Positions 25,070-36,500 of a stretch of 64,000 nt of DNA are shown piece by piece. This stretch comes from Leptasterias polaris. Taxonomy: Eukaryota; Echinodermata; Asteroidea; Forcipulatida; Asteriidae. The DNA is taken from assembly GCA_037783415.1 (NCBI GenBank), contig JAZGTN010000028.1, positions 1,383,001-1,447,000 of the forward strand, in the 5' to 3' direction. The translations under genes and the position numbers were made by a program. The notes under the pieces were generated by a model. It saw nothing but the letters and a program-made list of their open reading frames with translations. It ran no database searches and was not told the origin of the DNA. The first letter of the stretch is position 1. Each line of letters starts with the position of its first letter.

Positions 25070-25274
25070 AGATACTTTTCATTTCCACTATGTATCTTAC
25101 TTGTATTTTATTGATGTTTTAACTGGTAATATATATTTATTCAGCTGGTCTGGTATTTTATTACTGATTGTTTTGATTGTATTTTTGTACCTTTTAAATT
25201 GTGAAGCGCATCGAGGAATCTTCGATTCACAATGCGCTATATAAATGCTGTTTTATTATTATTATTATTATTAA
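25070..25274 (+). mobile_element. 3' fragment of another retroelement inside the LINE
   Basis: An AT-rich segment ends 'GCGCTATATAAATGCTG' plus a (TTA)n tail, typical of a 5'-truncated LINE or SINE 3' end. It interrupts the LINE ORF between endonuclease and RT. Near-identical 8-mers flank it (TGCAAGCT at 25062-25069, TGCCAGCT at 25275-25282), a probable one-mismatch target duplication. The plus-strand frames in and around it have no family match. Confidence 0.75.
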
Positions 25275-26886
25275 TGCCAGCTTTCAGAAGTTCCGCAGAA
25301 ATGGCATCTGTACCAGCAGCCTTACCAAGTGGCATTCGTTTGATGGCAGCCGTCACCTCTTCTAGATCAGGTTCTAAATCTAATTCAATCTTTGGTGGTG
25401 CATTAGGGAGAGAGGCGATTGTATCGGATGAGACCCGACTCTGCCCTGAGTAGAGTTCACTGTAGTGCTCAATCCAGCGATTCAATTTGTTGGATTTGTC
25501 TTTGATTACGGTACCATCCTTCTGTTTGAGTACTCCACTGGACTGAGTAGTTGGTCCTGTGGCCCTCTTAATTCCTGCGTACATCCCTCTGGTGTCACCG
25601 CGGTCCCTTGCAGTTTGAATATCCAGGCAGATGGAATCCCAGTACTCACGAGCACAGGCGCGAACGGCTCTCTGGGCATCGGCTCTTGCAATACGATGGG
25701 CAGTGCGAGCCTGTCTGGTTGGTCGAGCTTTCAATCGTAGTAGAGCTTTCCTCTTTTCCTCCAGTACAGGTTGGATGATAGGGAGTGAGGCATTGTACCA
25801 GTCAGGATTTTGTTTAACTTTTTTGCCATATGTTGCGAGTGCCGATTCATGAATGGTCTTCCTGAGGGAGCCCCAGTATACATCAGGGTCAGTTGCAGTG
25901 GGTAGGCTATCCACAGCAGAGAACAGCGAAACACAGAAGGTCGCATTGAGATGGGGCAGTGTGGTTTTGTGTATGTTGATTTTGGCTGATTGTTTCTTTT
26001 GACGATGGAAAGGCTTAGGCTGCAGTGACATTTTAGAGCAGACAAGGCTATGATCCGTGTCACAGTCTGCGCTGTGATAAGTGCGGGTGTTTTGAACTTC
26101 CTGTTTGTGACTCTGTTTCACTAAGACGAAATCAAGCTGATGCCATGATTTAGATCGTGGGTGACACCAGGTCTGTTTTCGGTGGGGTTTTCCAGGAAAC
26201 ATTGTGTTAGTAATACACAAGTTTTGCCGACAGCAGAGCTCGAGCAGTCGTTGACCATTTTCATTCATATTACCAACTCCAAACTTGCCTATGCAGTTGG
26301 GCCAGCTATTATAGTCGGAGCCCACTCGTGCATTCATGTCACCGAGTAAAACAGTTCGGGTGGTCTCAGCTGAGGTTCGGAGTAGATCTTCAAGTTGATT
26401 GTAGAAAATGTCCTTGTCAGACGCGTCATAGTTCAAAGTCGGAGCGTAAGCAGAGATAACAAGGAACTCGCCCAGTCTGGAGTTTAGTCTGAGTGAAGAT
26501 AGTCTCTCATTGGCAGCAGTTGGGGTCTGGATGCTGCCGATGTGACAGTTTCTGACAGCAAAACCAGTACCACGGGTCCGTGGCTCTCCAGCTGGTTTCC
26601 CAAACCAGAAAAAGGTGTAATTCTCTTCCTTGATGGTTCCAGTGTCTGAGAGCCTTGTCTCTTGTAGGGCAGCGATGTCAACATTACGCTTTAGAAGTTC
26701 CATGTCAATGGTAGCAGTTTTTCTTGGTTCAAAATTAACATTATCTAAATCAAGGTCGGGGGACATTCCTGTGGTCATAGTCCGTACATTCCAAGTCGCG
26801 AAGATAAACTTTGTAGTTGCAGGTTGTTGAGGCACACTTGATTCCCAGGTACACCTATACTGGGAGTGTGTTGGTGTGAGTAGCAC
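25275..26886 (-). pseudogene. LINE AP-endonuclease half of the broken ORF
   Basis: Begins at Met 26886 and reads about 535 residues before entering the inserted element, where it stops. Exonuclease-endonuclease-phosphatase motifs are in order: 'FATWNVRTM' near residue 29, 'AALQETRLSD' with the metal-binding Glu, 'VISAYAPT', 'VLLGDMNARVG' with catalytic Asp and Asn, and 'DTDHSLV' with the catalytic Asp-His. The C-terminal part 'PLGKAAGTDAISAELLKAG' is the usual linker into the RT domain. Endonuclease residues appear intact. Confidence 0.88.
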
Positions 26887-27663
26887 CTTATTGACCAGGG
26901 GCTGCCTGGCTTAAAGCGGGCGGTAGCTTACTATGACGTTAAATAACATCTCCCACTGTCGACTACAATCCCTGGCGCTGAGCCCCGTAAACACCATGGG
27001 CCTATGCTTATAACCGGTAACTATCATAGTCCGGTTTGGTTCGCAGGTTAGACCTGCCCGCAGTGCACCTCTGCGGTTGATGGGTTTAGACTGTCTGGTG
27101 GTCTGATGGATGGTCTAAGCCAGGACTGTTAAATCACCTTGGATGGTCCTATCATTGATCAAGGGCTTCTCTCGTCCAGAAACTGCCTGAGTCAGAGGAA
27201 GGGCGATGCCAATACGTCTGAGGTAGATCCTGGATGCAGGGGCTGCCATAGGAGTCAGCAGTGCTGGGCTCAGATGCCTAGTGGGACCCCAGCTCCATTT
27301 GACCCAGTAGGGGGTTTGAAATCAGAGTTTTCCTTCTCCTAGGTGGGCTGCCAACCAAGGCTGCGAGCCCCACCAACCCGAGTTTGAAATCAGAGTTTCT
27401 GTCTCCTAGGTGAACTACCTTCCATGGTTAACGAGCTCCACCTGCCCGGAGCAATCTGGATTTAAGGCGCCAGAAACCCGCCTTCACACCTCTGCCCTCA
27501 GTTCAAAACAGGGATCGGCACGTGAAGCCGGGCAGTAGGAGTTTGAATTAGGAGAGGCTTTTGGAGACGCTGATCATATTGGACATTTCATGGATGAGGA
27601 GTTGCTCAATTCCACCTCACCGCCCCGATCATCCTAAGACCTTTAATCCCCTGCTTTAATCCC

Positions 27664-27677
27664 CTGCTTTACTTCTA
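27664..27677 (+). repeat. LINE target-site duplication, right copy
   Basis: CTGCTTTACTTCTA, matching 23432-23445. Just inside the LINE end lie short 'CTGCTTTAATCCC' repeats that share its first bases. This suggests microhomology or template slippage at the 5' junction. Confidence 0.85.
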
Positions 27678-27895
27678 CATACCGGTATAAAGCAGTCATG
27701 CTCTCTGATCCACTCTCTAGTACTGAGGATAGGCCCCTACTGTTTACAAAAGCTTGCAGTCTCTAACTTCAGTATTTACCAAAATGTAGCCTCCTAAAAT
27801 TGGGATCCTAGCTTCAGGCTTTTTTGCCAGCATGGCTCTCACCCCTGAGCATTTATGTTCTTGTGTCTGGCTCAAGGGCACAAAATACAATGAGC

Positions 27896-28034
27896 TGGAC
27901 TGAATTTCACAAGGCACCAAGATTCAACTTAAGATTGTCAGTATTACCATTTGTATTGTGACATCACACTTTGCTTAGCAATTAAGATTGATTCGCAGTT
28001 AAGATCAATCTTAGCTCTTTGTGAAATCGGCCCC
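27896..28034 (+). mobile_element. Short inverted-repeat MITE
   Basis: Left 'TGAATTTCACAAGG' pairs with right 'TTTGTGAAATCGGCC' as imperfect terminal inverted repeats around a non-coding core containing 'AAGATTGATTCGCAG'. Superfamily not determined. Confidence 0.5.
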
Positions 28035-28065
28035 TTAACCCACACTCATGACCAGAAACACCTCT

Positions 28066-28193
28066 AGGCCCAATCTCAAGGTGCCGCTTATTACCACATA
28101 ATTCTACGCTTATTATGGTCCACAGAATCATGTGCTTTACAGGGCTTTGTAAGTGCAGAATTCTGTGGTAAGCAGAGCCATAAAGTTAGGCCC
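28066..28193 (+). mobile_element. MITE family C, copy 1
   Basis: Left 'AGGCCCAATCTCAAGGTGCC' and right 'CAGAGCCATAAAGTTAGGCCC' are imperfect inverted ends. The same type, with better ends, lies at 49775-49916. Confidence 0.5.
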
Positions 28194-29514
28194 AGAACTA
28201 GCCCAGGTTGGACTCCTCTGTTGCATACAACACGAAGGAGTCCAGGGTATAAAGGTGCTCTGTCATTGCGAAAAAATTTATGATAACATTTTTTCACATT
28301 TTTACCTTTTTGAGGAAGCTGAAACTTTACTCACATATTCCTTGTGTCCTGAACTTTACGCCTGCTCTATTCAGAATTGTAAATTTTTTCCTTGGATGAC
28401 ATTATTGTGAAAATAAAATGGAAATTGACGCATTCGTTGCGACAGCCTAAACTGACAGCTTGTGAACCGCTTGAGAATGCTTACGCGCATGCACGTTTTT
28501 TGTAGTATGCTATGCATATCGCGCATGCGCACATTAGCCTTAACAGTCAATTGGTACACGATGGCCACATCGCTAGTGCACAACTCAGACTTATTTTTGG
28601 AAATAATGTCATCCATGGATGTATTTGTTAGTTGTGAACTCATCAAAAGTGTAGTTATGGACACCAAGAATATATGAATGGAGTTTCAGCTTCTCAAATC
28701 AGGTAAAAATATGAACAATTTGTACCTAAAATTGTGTTCGTATTGTACAGGATCTTTATACCCAGGACGTCAGTGCAGTGGCACTGACTGACGTCCTACC
28801 AGGGCTAGGCCCAGAACTAGAATGTTTTATCCTCAACACTGTCTTAGCCAAAGATGTAACCACCAACATGTAGCCGTATCCCTAATGTTTCAACTTCTAT
28901 TTCTGGGAAGAACTTGATGTTACGAGCAATTTAAATTAAATTAATTCCTTGTGAGGCAAAACCTTCATTTGAGGAAACTAGGGTTTGAGTTGGGGGTTGG
29001 GTGCACCTGATGAGATAATCGCACTACAGTGTTATTTCTGGTTATCTTTTAATATGTTTAATTCATCATAACTATTGTAGTATTTGTTCATTGTAAAGAA
29101 CAAACATAAAATTAAAGAGATGCTTGTTTCTAGACAAAGAGCAGGCTTGTCCCAAAATTTAATTTATTAATAATAGTTTTAATCTGAAAGCTCATTGATC
29201 CGATTATAAAATTCACACCCCCAGTACTATTCCTCAAGATGCCTCCAGGTACACTCCCACCTGAAATACTGTCAAAGTAAAGTAAATAGCCCTATTGCTT
29301 ATTTTGATTGTCGCAGCGGCGCAGTTGAAACAAACCACATATACTGTATTTTTATTTTATTTTTTAATATATTTTTTCATTTATTTATTTTACTTTTTTA
29401 TTGAGGGGGGGGGAGGGAGGGTAACTGGCATTTTTACAAATTTGTAACCCAAATACATCTTTGCTTTGGCTACTTTTTGATAATTGTTGCTCTTTACTTT
29501 GCCACTTTGGTTCT
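28194..29514. other. Intergenic, one short hairpin
   Basis: A 9-bp perfect inverted repeat, GGACGTCAG/CTGACGTCC, lies at 28765-28796 with a partly self-pairing loop. A G-rich run is at 29405-29420. I see no gene. Confidence 0.5.
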
Positions 29515-29518
29515 TTAA

Positions 29519-29732
29519 CCCTCCTACTGTTCGCAACATTTTCAAGTGAGTTGACCAACCATTTGAAACCATTCAACTGCCAAAGTTGTGTATGGTGGCA
29601 CAACTGTGCACAGAACTAACTGTGTACTGTGTACATGCATTCCCTCATGGTATCATATTTGCAAGGCTGGCATAGCTTATCTATCATTCAAAACCACAGT
29701 GAATGGTATTGAATGGTCAGACAGCAAGAGGG
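29519..29732 (+). mobile_element. piggyBac-like MITE, TTAA-flanked, 214 bp
   Basis: TTAA sits on both sides (29515-29518 and 29733-29736). The ends are CCCTCCTACTGT and, on the right, 'CAGACAGCAAGAGGG', so CCCTC faces GAGGG. This is the piggyBac arrangement. The inner part is shared with 37855-38123 ('TCATTCAAAACCACAGTGAA', 'ATTGAATGGTCAGACAG'). It has no coding capacity. Confidence 0.65.
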
Positions 29733-29956
29733 TTAATCATTGACTTTCAAATTCAATTGTCCATTTTATTGTTGGTACTTTAAAAGTTTACCCAGCCAAT
29801 TTACTGAAGTCGTCTACCCGAGCACTGCTTCAGATGAGTAATAGCATACCTTGTTGGGCTGTTATAACTTATGACACTCTTTTTTATACCCTTCTTTTTT
29901 GACATCGGTCTTACTCTTAGCTGTGCTTCAGTACAGTAGTGACTGTCAGTACTAGT

Positions 29957-29997
29957 AGTGTCACCATGGAGGTAGGAACTACCTCCATGGTGTCACT
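29957..29997. repeat. Tight hairpin, 14-bp perfect arms, 3-nt loop
   Basis: CACCATGGAGGTAG (29962-29975), loop GAA, CTACCTCCATGGTG (29979-29992). Pairing continues outward for four more base pairs after one mismatch. It lies about 580 bp upstream of the NDFIP start codon. Confidence 0.85.
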
Positions 29998-30239
29998 GAT
30001 AAGATCGAATAAGATGCAGCAGCATGCACCGGCAACTTCTCTGATCAAATCATGCTTGTTCCGCGCAGCATCAAATTTCGATCGGCGGCAGTTTACTGAA
30101 TACTCTGTGAACTTTATAATATTTCTGATGTGAAACCACTTGACTTAAGTTAGTATATCTTTGAAAATAAAACAATGTCATTTGTTAAGATAGGGAGGTA
30201 CCTACTTCTTTACTTTTTTATGTCAAAGAACCCTGCCTG

Positions 30240-30577
30240 GTGACCATGGGCGCCGCCATATTGATGAGATTTTGCGGGGTTTTACTTCCGATATTGCGAT
30301 ATTTCACGAGAAGACCTTCTTCGCTGGCAAACACTTTCGCTTAACGGTAGCGCGAACCAGTGATTTATATTTATAACTCGATTAGTGCAGTGCTGTGGAA
30401 CTGAGTCGACCCGAAATTCGTCGTCGTGTTGATAAATCTGTGGCGAAAAAAATATCATGTAAAATTCTCAGATAGTTTTTCGCCATTAATAAGAATTCAT
30501 CTTCAGTCTTAGCTAGAAGATCTGATCGTCTTTCAGAATCACACATGCCATTTTGGTGTTAATTTTACACTCTGAAG
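30240..30577 (+). promoter_or_regulatory. NDFIP promoter and 5'UTR region (inferred)
   Basis: A GC-richer stretch immediately 5' of the NDFIP start. It contains GCCGCCATATTG (30252-30263), the reverse of a YY1-type ATGGCGGC site common near metazoan transcription starts. No TATA box is evident. The start site is not determined. Confidence 0.45.
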
Positions 30578-33500
30578 ATGGATCGGCCACCTACGTATGC
30601 AGATGTAAGTTTTTTATATTTTAATTTATTGATTTTTGTTCTGTATTGTTCCAACAGGAACTTGAGAAGTATTGTCAGAATGCGTAACTTGAATCAATCA
30701 GGAATGAGCATGGAGATAAGACAAATAAATTCCTTAGAATGAGTAAACAAAGGCAAAAGGGAAGGAGTAAACACAGTGTTTTTTTAAAGAATTGAAAACA
30801 TTGAAGCTAAGTGTAATTCAACAAATTAACTAGGAATAGGATAGGAACTCTCCTCTGGACGACGAACAGCACAAAACTTTGGGTTTGAAATTTCTTGGAA
30901 AAAATGAGTGCCTCTCCTTCTGATTCTTGGCTCCGAGTGATCGATGCGTTTTCAACTAAAACCAGGCTTTGTTAATGTTATGCTTTAAAATTATATCTCG
31001 CACGACAATGTAAATCATAATTCAATGTGGTGAGGACTTAAAATTTAAATTAATAAGGCAGCTCCAGTGACTCGTTTTAATGTAAACATGGTAAATTTAT
31101 GGAGAATCTGCAGCTGTGTTCTGATGCTACCATCAGATGCCATCGCAAAGTAGTCATTGTTGTCATGGATACACCCCTATGTTTCTTATGACAGGCTTGA
31201 AATGACTTGGGTTCAATATGTTGGGTACAAAATGACCTACTTCCACCATAAACTCATTTTGTAAACAGTTTAGCTTTAGGATAAAAAAATTGGCATCCTT
31301 ATTTTTCAAATTATAAATTAGTACCTGCATGCTTTTTACTAAGACTTTTTTTAAAACCTCCATTATTATGAAAAGCACTGCTATGAAATGGAAATTCTGA
31401 AATTTATAGAAAATCTGCAAACAGAAAATAAAAAAATTTGCACAATTATTATTATTTTTTCTGTGGGAAAAGCCCCTGGCTGGTCAAGCTGATCCCTTTC
31501 ATACCTCTATCCCTCCCTCAACCCACCCCCAAAGCTGGCACACTTTGTCTTTAGTGCAATAATACCTTGATAATCAATGTTGGTTTCTTTTCGTAATATA
31601 TTGATAAACCTAACGCTATTTTCCACCCCAGGCCTGTAAGGATGAAGAGAGTTCCATTCAGCGTGTGACCTTGGCGTTGGTTGTTCCTCCTCCATCTCCA
31701 GCCGACACTCAGCCAGGTACACCAATCCATAAAGGTAATTCATACACCCTGACTCACTAGGGTGACTTGTAGGGTGTCATGGCCGAGCAGTTTAGAGCAT
31801 CAAATTCAAGTTCTGGTGGTTAAGTCATCGGGGTGTGGGTTCGAATCCTGGTCATGACACTTTGGTTCTTCTCGCGTATGTCGAGAGCAAAACTAATTTA
31901 ATTTCCTAAGTACTGTGAAGCAGCCACTCTCTTAGCAGTGTTGTAGTCGAGTCACCTGTGTCGAGTCCGAGTCCGAGTCTCAAGTCACTTGGGTCGAGTC
32001 CGATTCTCAAGTCACTTGGGTCGAGTCCGAGTCCGAGTCACGAGTCACTTGGTCCGAGTCCGAGTCCGAGTCACGATGTTTAAATATTGATTGCAAATCA
32101 AATGTCGTAAAATAAGAGTTGGAAATGACAAAATAAAACACATTTAATTTAAACAAAGTTCTGTACCTGCAGTTACAATTTTATTTTAGGTTTTACAAAT
32201 ACTCCTTGCCCCTTATCCATGGTGATTAAAAAAAATGTTGTACTACATGTAGTGACGTGACCAAACTTGACGTCGTGTGTGTGCGTGGGTAGGTATCCAC
32301 ATTCAAACTGGGGACCTATAACAAAAGGGAAAGCATTGTGCTATCACAATTAAGAGTTGAACAAAGGAGGGTCCACGATTGCCGGTATTTACACACGTGG
32401 GTGTGTGTGAGTAGGTATACACATTCAAACCGGGGACCTATAACAAAAGGGACAATAGGTCCAAGGTTGCTATCACAAAGGAAAGCATTGTGGTCCACGG
32501 TTGCTATCACAAAGAGTTGAACAAAGGAGGGTCCACGATTGCCGGTATTTACACACGTGCATGTGTGTGTTGACAAAGTGTGGAAACTGGTGCAAACAAC
32601 ACACAGCCATCACAGTGCAATATGCAGGCTGTGTTTTACAGGTACCAGACATGCCATTTCCCTGGTAATATGCATCAAGCACAAGCAGCGGCTATGGTGT
32701 TAACGTTGACAGAATACCAGCATTAATATTGGTGTTGTGCATCCCAGTGTTATTATGCGTATTGAACATACGAATCGAACATACACGCGCTGTATGTACA
32801 TTGCCATCTACACAATAATCACGAGCACTATTACTTGCAACACCATGCGACAGTGTACTTACCGTAATCTTCGGAATATAGGCCGCGGCTTATACATTGA
32901 TTTTGGCCCTTTTAAACATTTCGGCGGCTTATATCCCGGGCGGCTTATACACCGAGCAATAAAACTTGTTTTTAAAAAGATCGTTTGTAAAATATTTCTG
33001 CAACGAAACAATTTTCTGAAACGAAAAAAATCCCACAAAAACATGGCCTGTGTGATATAGTGATAGTTTTTACGAAATGTTGTTGAAAATCCCAGCTTAT
33101 CTTTTGAGCTGAGGAGTCGTCAAACTTGCGCCCACCATGCTTGCTTCGACTTTCGCTGGTGATCGCTTGCGTGTACCGTACTTAATGTCGTGGAGAAGCA
33201 GGTGACCAGTGTGGTATCGACATCCAGTGTTGTTTATTACGTTGTTGTAACGTTTTCCATAAATGGTTACAAATCTCCGTTCTAACTAGCGTTAGCCATT
33301 CAGTAGTTAAGTTGTTCTAGCCATGGTTGTCTTTCTTCATAATTTTCAGAGCACGAACGTACTTCCCACAGGCTGCTTACCATCCCACTGCCATCCCTAG
33401 TATTCATCACCTTGACCCCACAGATGTGCTTGCTCTTTGCTATACTTTATTATCAGGGGATGAAGAAACGGCATGTAGCCTTGGGAGCGAGGGTGCAAGG

Positions 33501-36500
33501 GAAATTCCCTTAGTGAGAAATCACCATGTGTTCGGGAAACGTCTAGTCTCGGTTCCAACACGCTCCAGTTGTGTAGTCACGAAAACCTAACTGCTAACAC
33601 CCCACGAACCACGCCATCAGAGGGCGCTATCATTCCTGTAACCGCTATACGCTACCACACCACGACCAAGACGCTCCATTTGTGTAGTCACGAACCAAGA
33701 CTATGAAACGTCACGTGCACGTGTATAAGCGAGGCACTAGCTTCAGAGATCGCGCGCAACGTTCCTTCAATCGTGGAGGTAGAAACCATTAATTAATTGA
33801 GTCGGAACTAGTGAAAAAAGGCACATAAAAATGTAAAGACGTTCTGTTGTCATGGAATATGAATATTAAATTCAGTGATTTTACCTCAGCAGTTTATCAA
33901 ACAGTCAAGTCTTGTTTGTTTGTTTATAATTGCTCACTTCCTCCCTGCGGGGTAAAACTGTTTTTCCGCGTTCGAAAAAACTTCACGAATATCGAGATCT
34001 CGGCAATATTTACCCCAAAATATATCACCATTCAAAATTTACGAAAAGAAAATAGACCCACTTAACTGCAGACCATTCTCATAAATTATTTCAATAACGA
34101 TCGATACATGTTAACTTCAGTACATTACGCACTTTGTGGCGATGTACAGTGACTGTTGTGCCGTCCGCTAGTCACTGTACATCACCACAAAGGACCGCCA
34201 ACACGCACGGCCCCCCTGTGTATGCGGTCATTACTGCGGCTTATACGCCGGACGGCTTATACACTGACGCATAAATCTTGTTTTGACAAATTCTTGGCAT
34301 AGCGGCTTATACTGCGGGCGGCCTATATTCTGAAGATTACGGTATTTCTTGTGCTAGACGTTTATATTCCTCCATTTGCACTCCGGGAATGACAATCCGA
34401 TCATCGGAATTGTTTTTTATATTTTAAAAAGGTATTGTTTGTGAAAATACGTGACTCGCAAGTCACAAGTCCTTGGGGACAAGTCCGAGTCATGAAAGTC
34501 GAGTCCGAGTCCGTGTCCGAGTCTTTTGCAGACGTGACTCGAGTCAAGTCCGAGTCACCGAAATTGTGACTCGAGATGCTCTCTAGTGGCCTCATCCACT
34601 TCCATCAGCCCAGGGACACTCTGGACACTTTGGTCCTTGAGCAAGATGATACTATACTATAATTGCTTTTCTTTACCCAGGGGTATAAATGGGTAAATGC
34701 AAGGGTAGAGGTTGATATTGTGTTTGAAAAAGCCTTTGGAGCGCCACGGCAGCTTAGAGCTGTATACTCCCCAGGGAGCTGAGAAAGATTACAGGAATGT
34801 TATTGGCCCAATGACCAGGGCACTAATGTAAAGCGCATTGAGACGTTATTGGTCTCCTCAATCCTCCACTATCCTCCTCTCCTCTGTCACTCCACACCAA
34901 CTTGTCTGGCCTTAAATAAGATTGGAATGCCTGACCCAGTGATGAGCCTTTGTTATTTGGGCCAACAGCCCTCAGTCCTTCTGAATCCTTCATTTAGACA
35001 AAGAGGATATAGAATGAATTCGGTGGTTAAGGGTTTTAACAAACATCTCAAGAAAACATGGCATAATTTATAAAAAAAAAGAACCAACTTTTTGAATATT
35101 TTTTTTTTTTACTTTGAACTCTAGATGAGGAAGAGCTGAGTCTTCCAGATGAACCTCCTCCAGCTTACGATGATCAACACGATGACGATAAGAAACCTCT
35201 GATACCTTCTGAGCAAGGCTGGACTCAACCTACTCTGGAAGAGAAACTCGTCCAAGCTGGGCTCCTGAGCGTAAGATAGTTTCCTAAAATCCAGTTTGTT
35301 TGAAGATTGTAGATGTTGGCCATGAACCTCATGGGTGTGAAGTTCCAGAACTGTAACCCAAACCATTCTCAAATCCAATGGCCTGTTTTGTTTGATTCGG
35401 AGTGGAATGAGAGCTGCACTAGTAGACTGAATATGAACACCATATCACCATAATCAGAGACCAACAGTTTAGGTGTTGAGTTTCCAACACAGATTATAGA
35501 GCGCCTTCTGGGGAACTGGAGCACTAACATGAAACACTCATGGGCGCCATTTCAGCAAGCAAATGTTTTGTTATTCATTGATAGCAATGGTCGCTGTCTG
35601 CACTGATACATTGATTCATCAAAAATGGTGTCCAGCACTCAAGTACATATTTCCCCATCTCTAGCGCTCTATAATCTCTGGTTTCCCCATGGTGTCGGAT
35701 TTTGTTAAAGTGAGGACGGATTGTACTATATCACTCATTGAATATTGAACTTAAATCATTCCTGGTCAACTATTCCTTCATATATATGACCTCCTTACTA
35801 TTCACTTCACTCCCTACAATGCCCCCTCAATTTTATGTAAGCCCTTACTTTGAGTGGCCTTTTCAGAACCTTGCGATGGGGTCCTTCATAAAAGTGCTTT
35901 GAAAAGTCAATCAAGTAACTGCTTCTTGGGTCCACAGAAACTATTTCCGCATCCAAGGTCTGATCTGCGAATGTTTTCCAAATAAAACCAAGTGGCCAGG
36001 ATATACAATATTTCTTTTTGCCACCTAGGAATATGGTGATTGCGCATGAAATTTTGGTCTAAGATGTGCGTGACTTGACATTTTAAATGTACCAATTTTC
36101 AAGTCAGGCCTATGGAGGAGGTGGTGGTGGTTGGCAGGGGATGGGGTTAAGGAGACCAAGTTGTCAGTGTGATGAGTGTCTACCAAACATCACCTAAGAA
36201 ATGTTCTTATTCCTAATTGATGTGATAATTTGCGTCAGGGATAAAGATTACTCCTTTGGTTTTGACCCTACACCATTCTTGGCAACATCACTTCAATATC
36301 ACAACGTCTTATCTTTTCCTTTTCCTTCAAGTAATTTTCTTTCTTTGTTTTTACAGAGAGATGACCTGAAAGAGAATTCTGGTTCAATGCTTGGGGGAGA
36401 CTTGATGTTTACTGTAGCATTTTTCAGTAAGTTTACGATAATGTAAAGATCAGTTTCCAAATTCCAAGGTAGTGCCGTTCCCCTCAGCCCGTGATTTTTT

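Larger units (their letters stand above)
23446..27663 (-). mobile_element. Near full-length non-LTR retrotransposon (LINE), 4.2 kb
   Basis: Bracketed by a perfect 14-bp target-site duplication. On the minus strand it has a GC-rich 5' region (about 27663-26887), an AP-type endonuclease, a reverse transcriptase and a short 3' end finishing in a (CTA)n-like tail at 23446-23456. The plan fits an APE-type LINE. Its proteins look like those often labelled 'craniofacial development protein 2-like' in databases; I cannot fix the clade. A second element has inserted at about 25070-25274. Confidence 0.9.
31936..34579 (+). mobile_element. hAT-like DNA transposon with GAGTCC subterminal repeats
   Basis: The left end, CAGTGTTGTAGTCGAGTCAC, faces a right end reading GTGACTCGAG. 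Both ends carry many 'GAGTCCGAGTC' units in opposite orientation (31950-32078 and 34440-34575), the layout of some hAT families. An approximate 8-bp duplication (TCTCTTAG/TCTCTAGT) is imperfect. I find no transposase. Another element is nested inside. The whole lies in NDFIP intron 2. Confidence 0.5.

Noticed and set aside
25465..26830. Plus-strand open frames opposite the LINE
   Set aside because: Antisense shadows of the endonuclease/RT coding sequence.
33327..33590. 87-codon open frame in the nested transposon
   Set aside because: No recognisable domain, and it sits between inverted ends of a non-autonomous-looking element.
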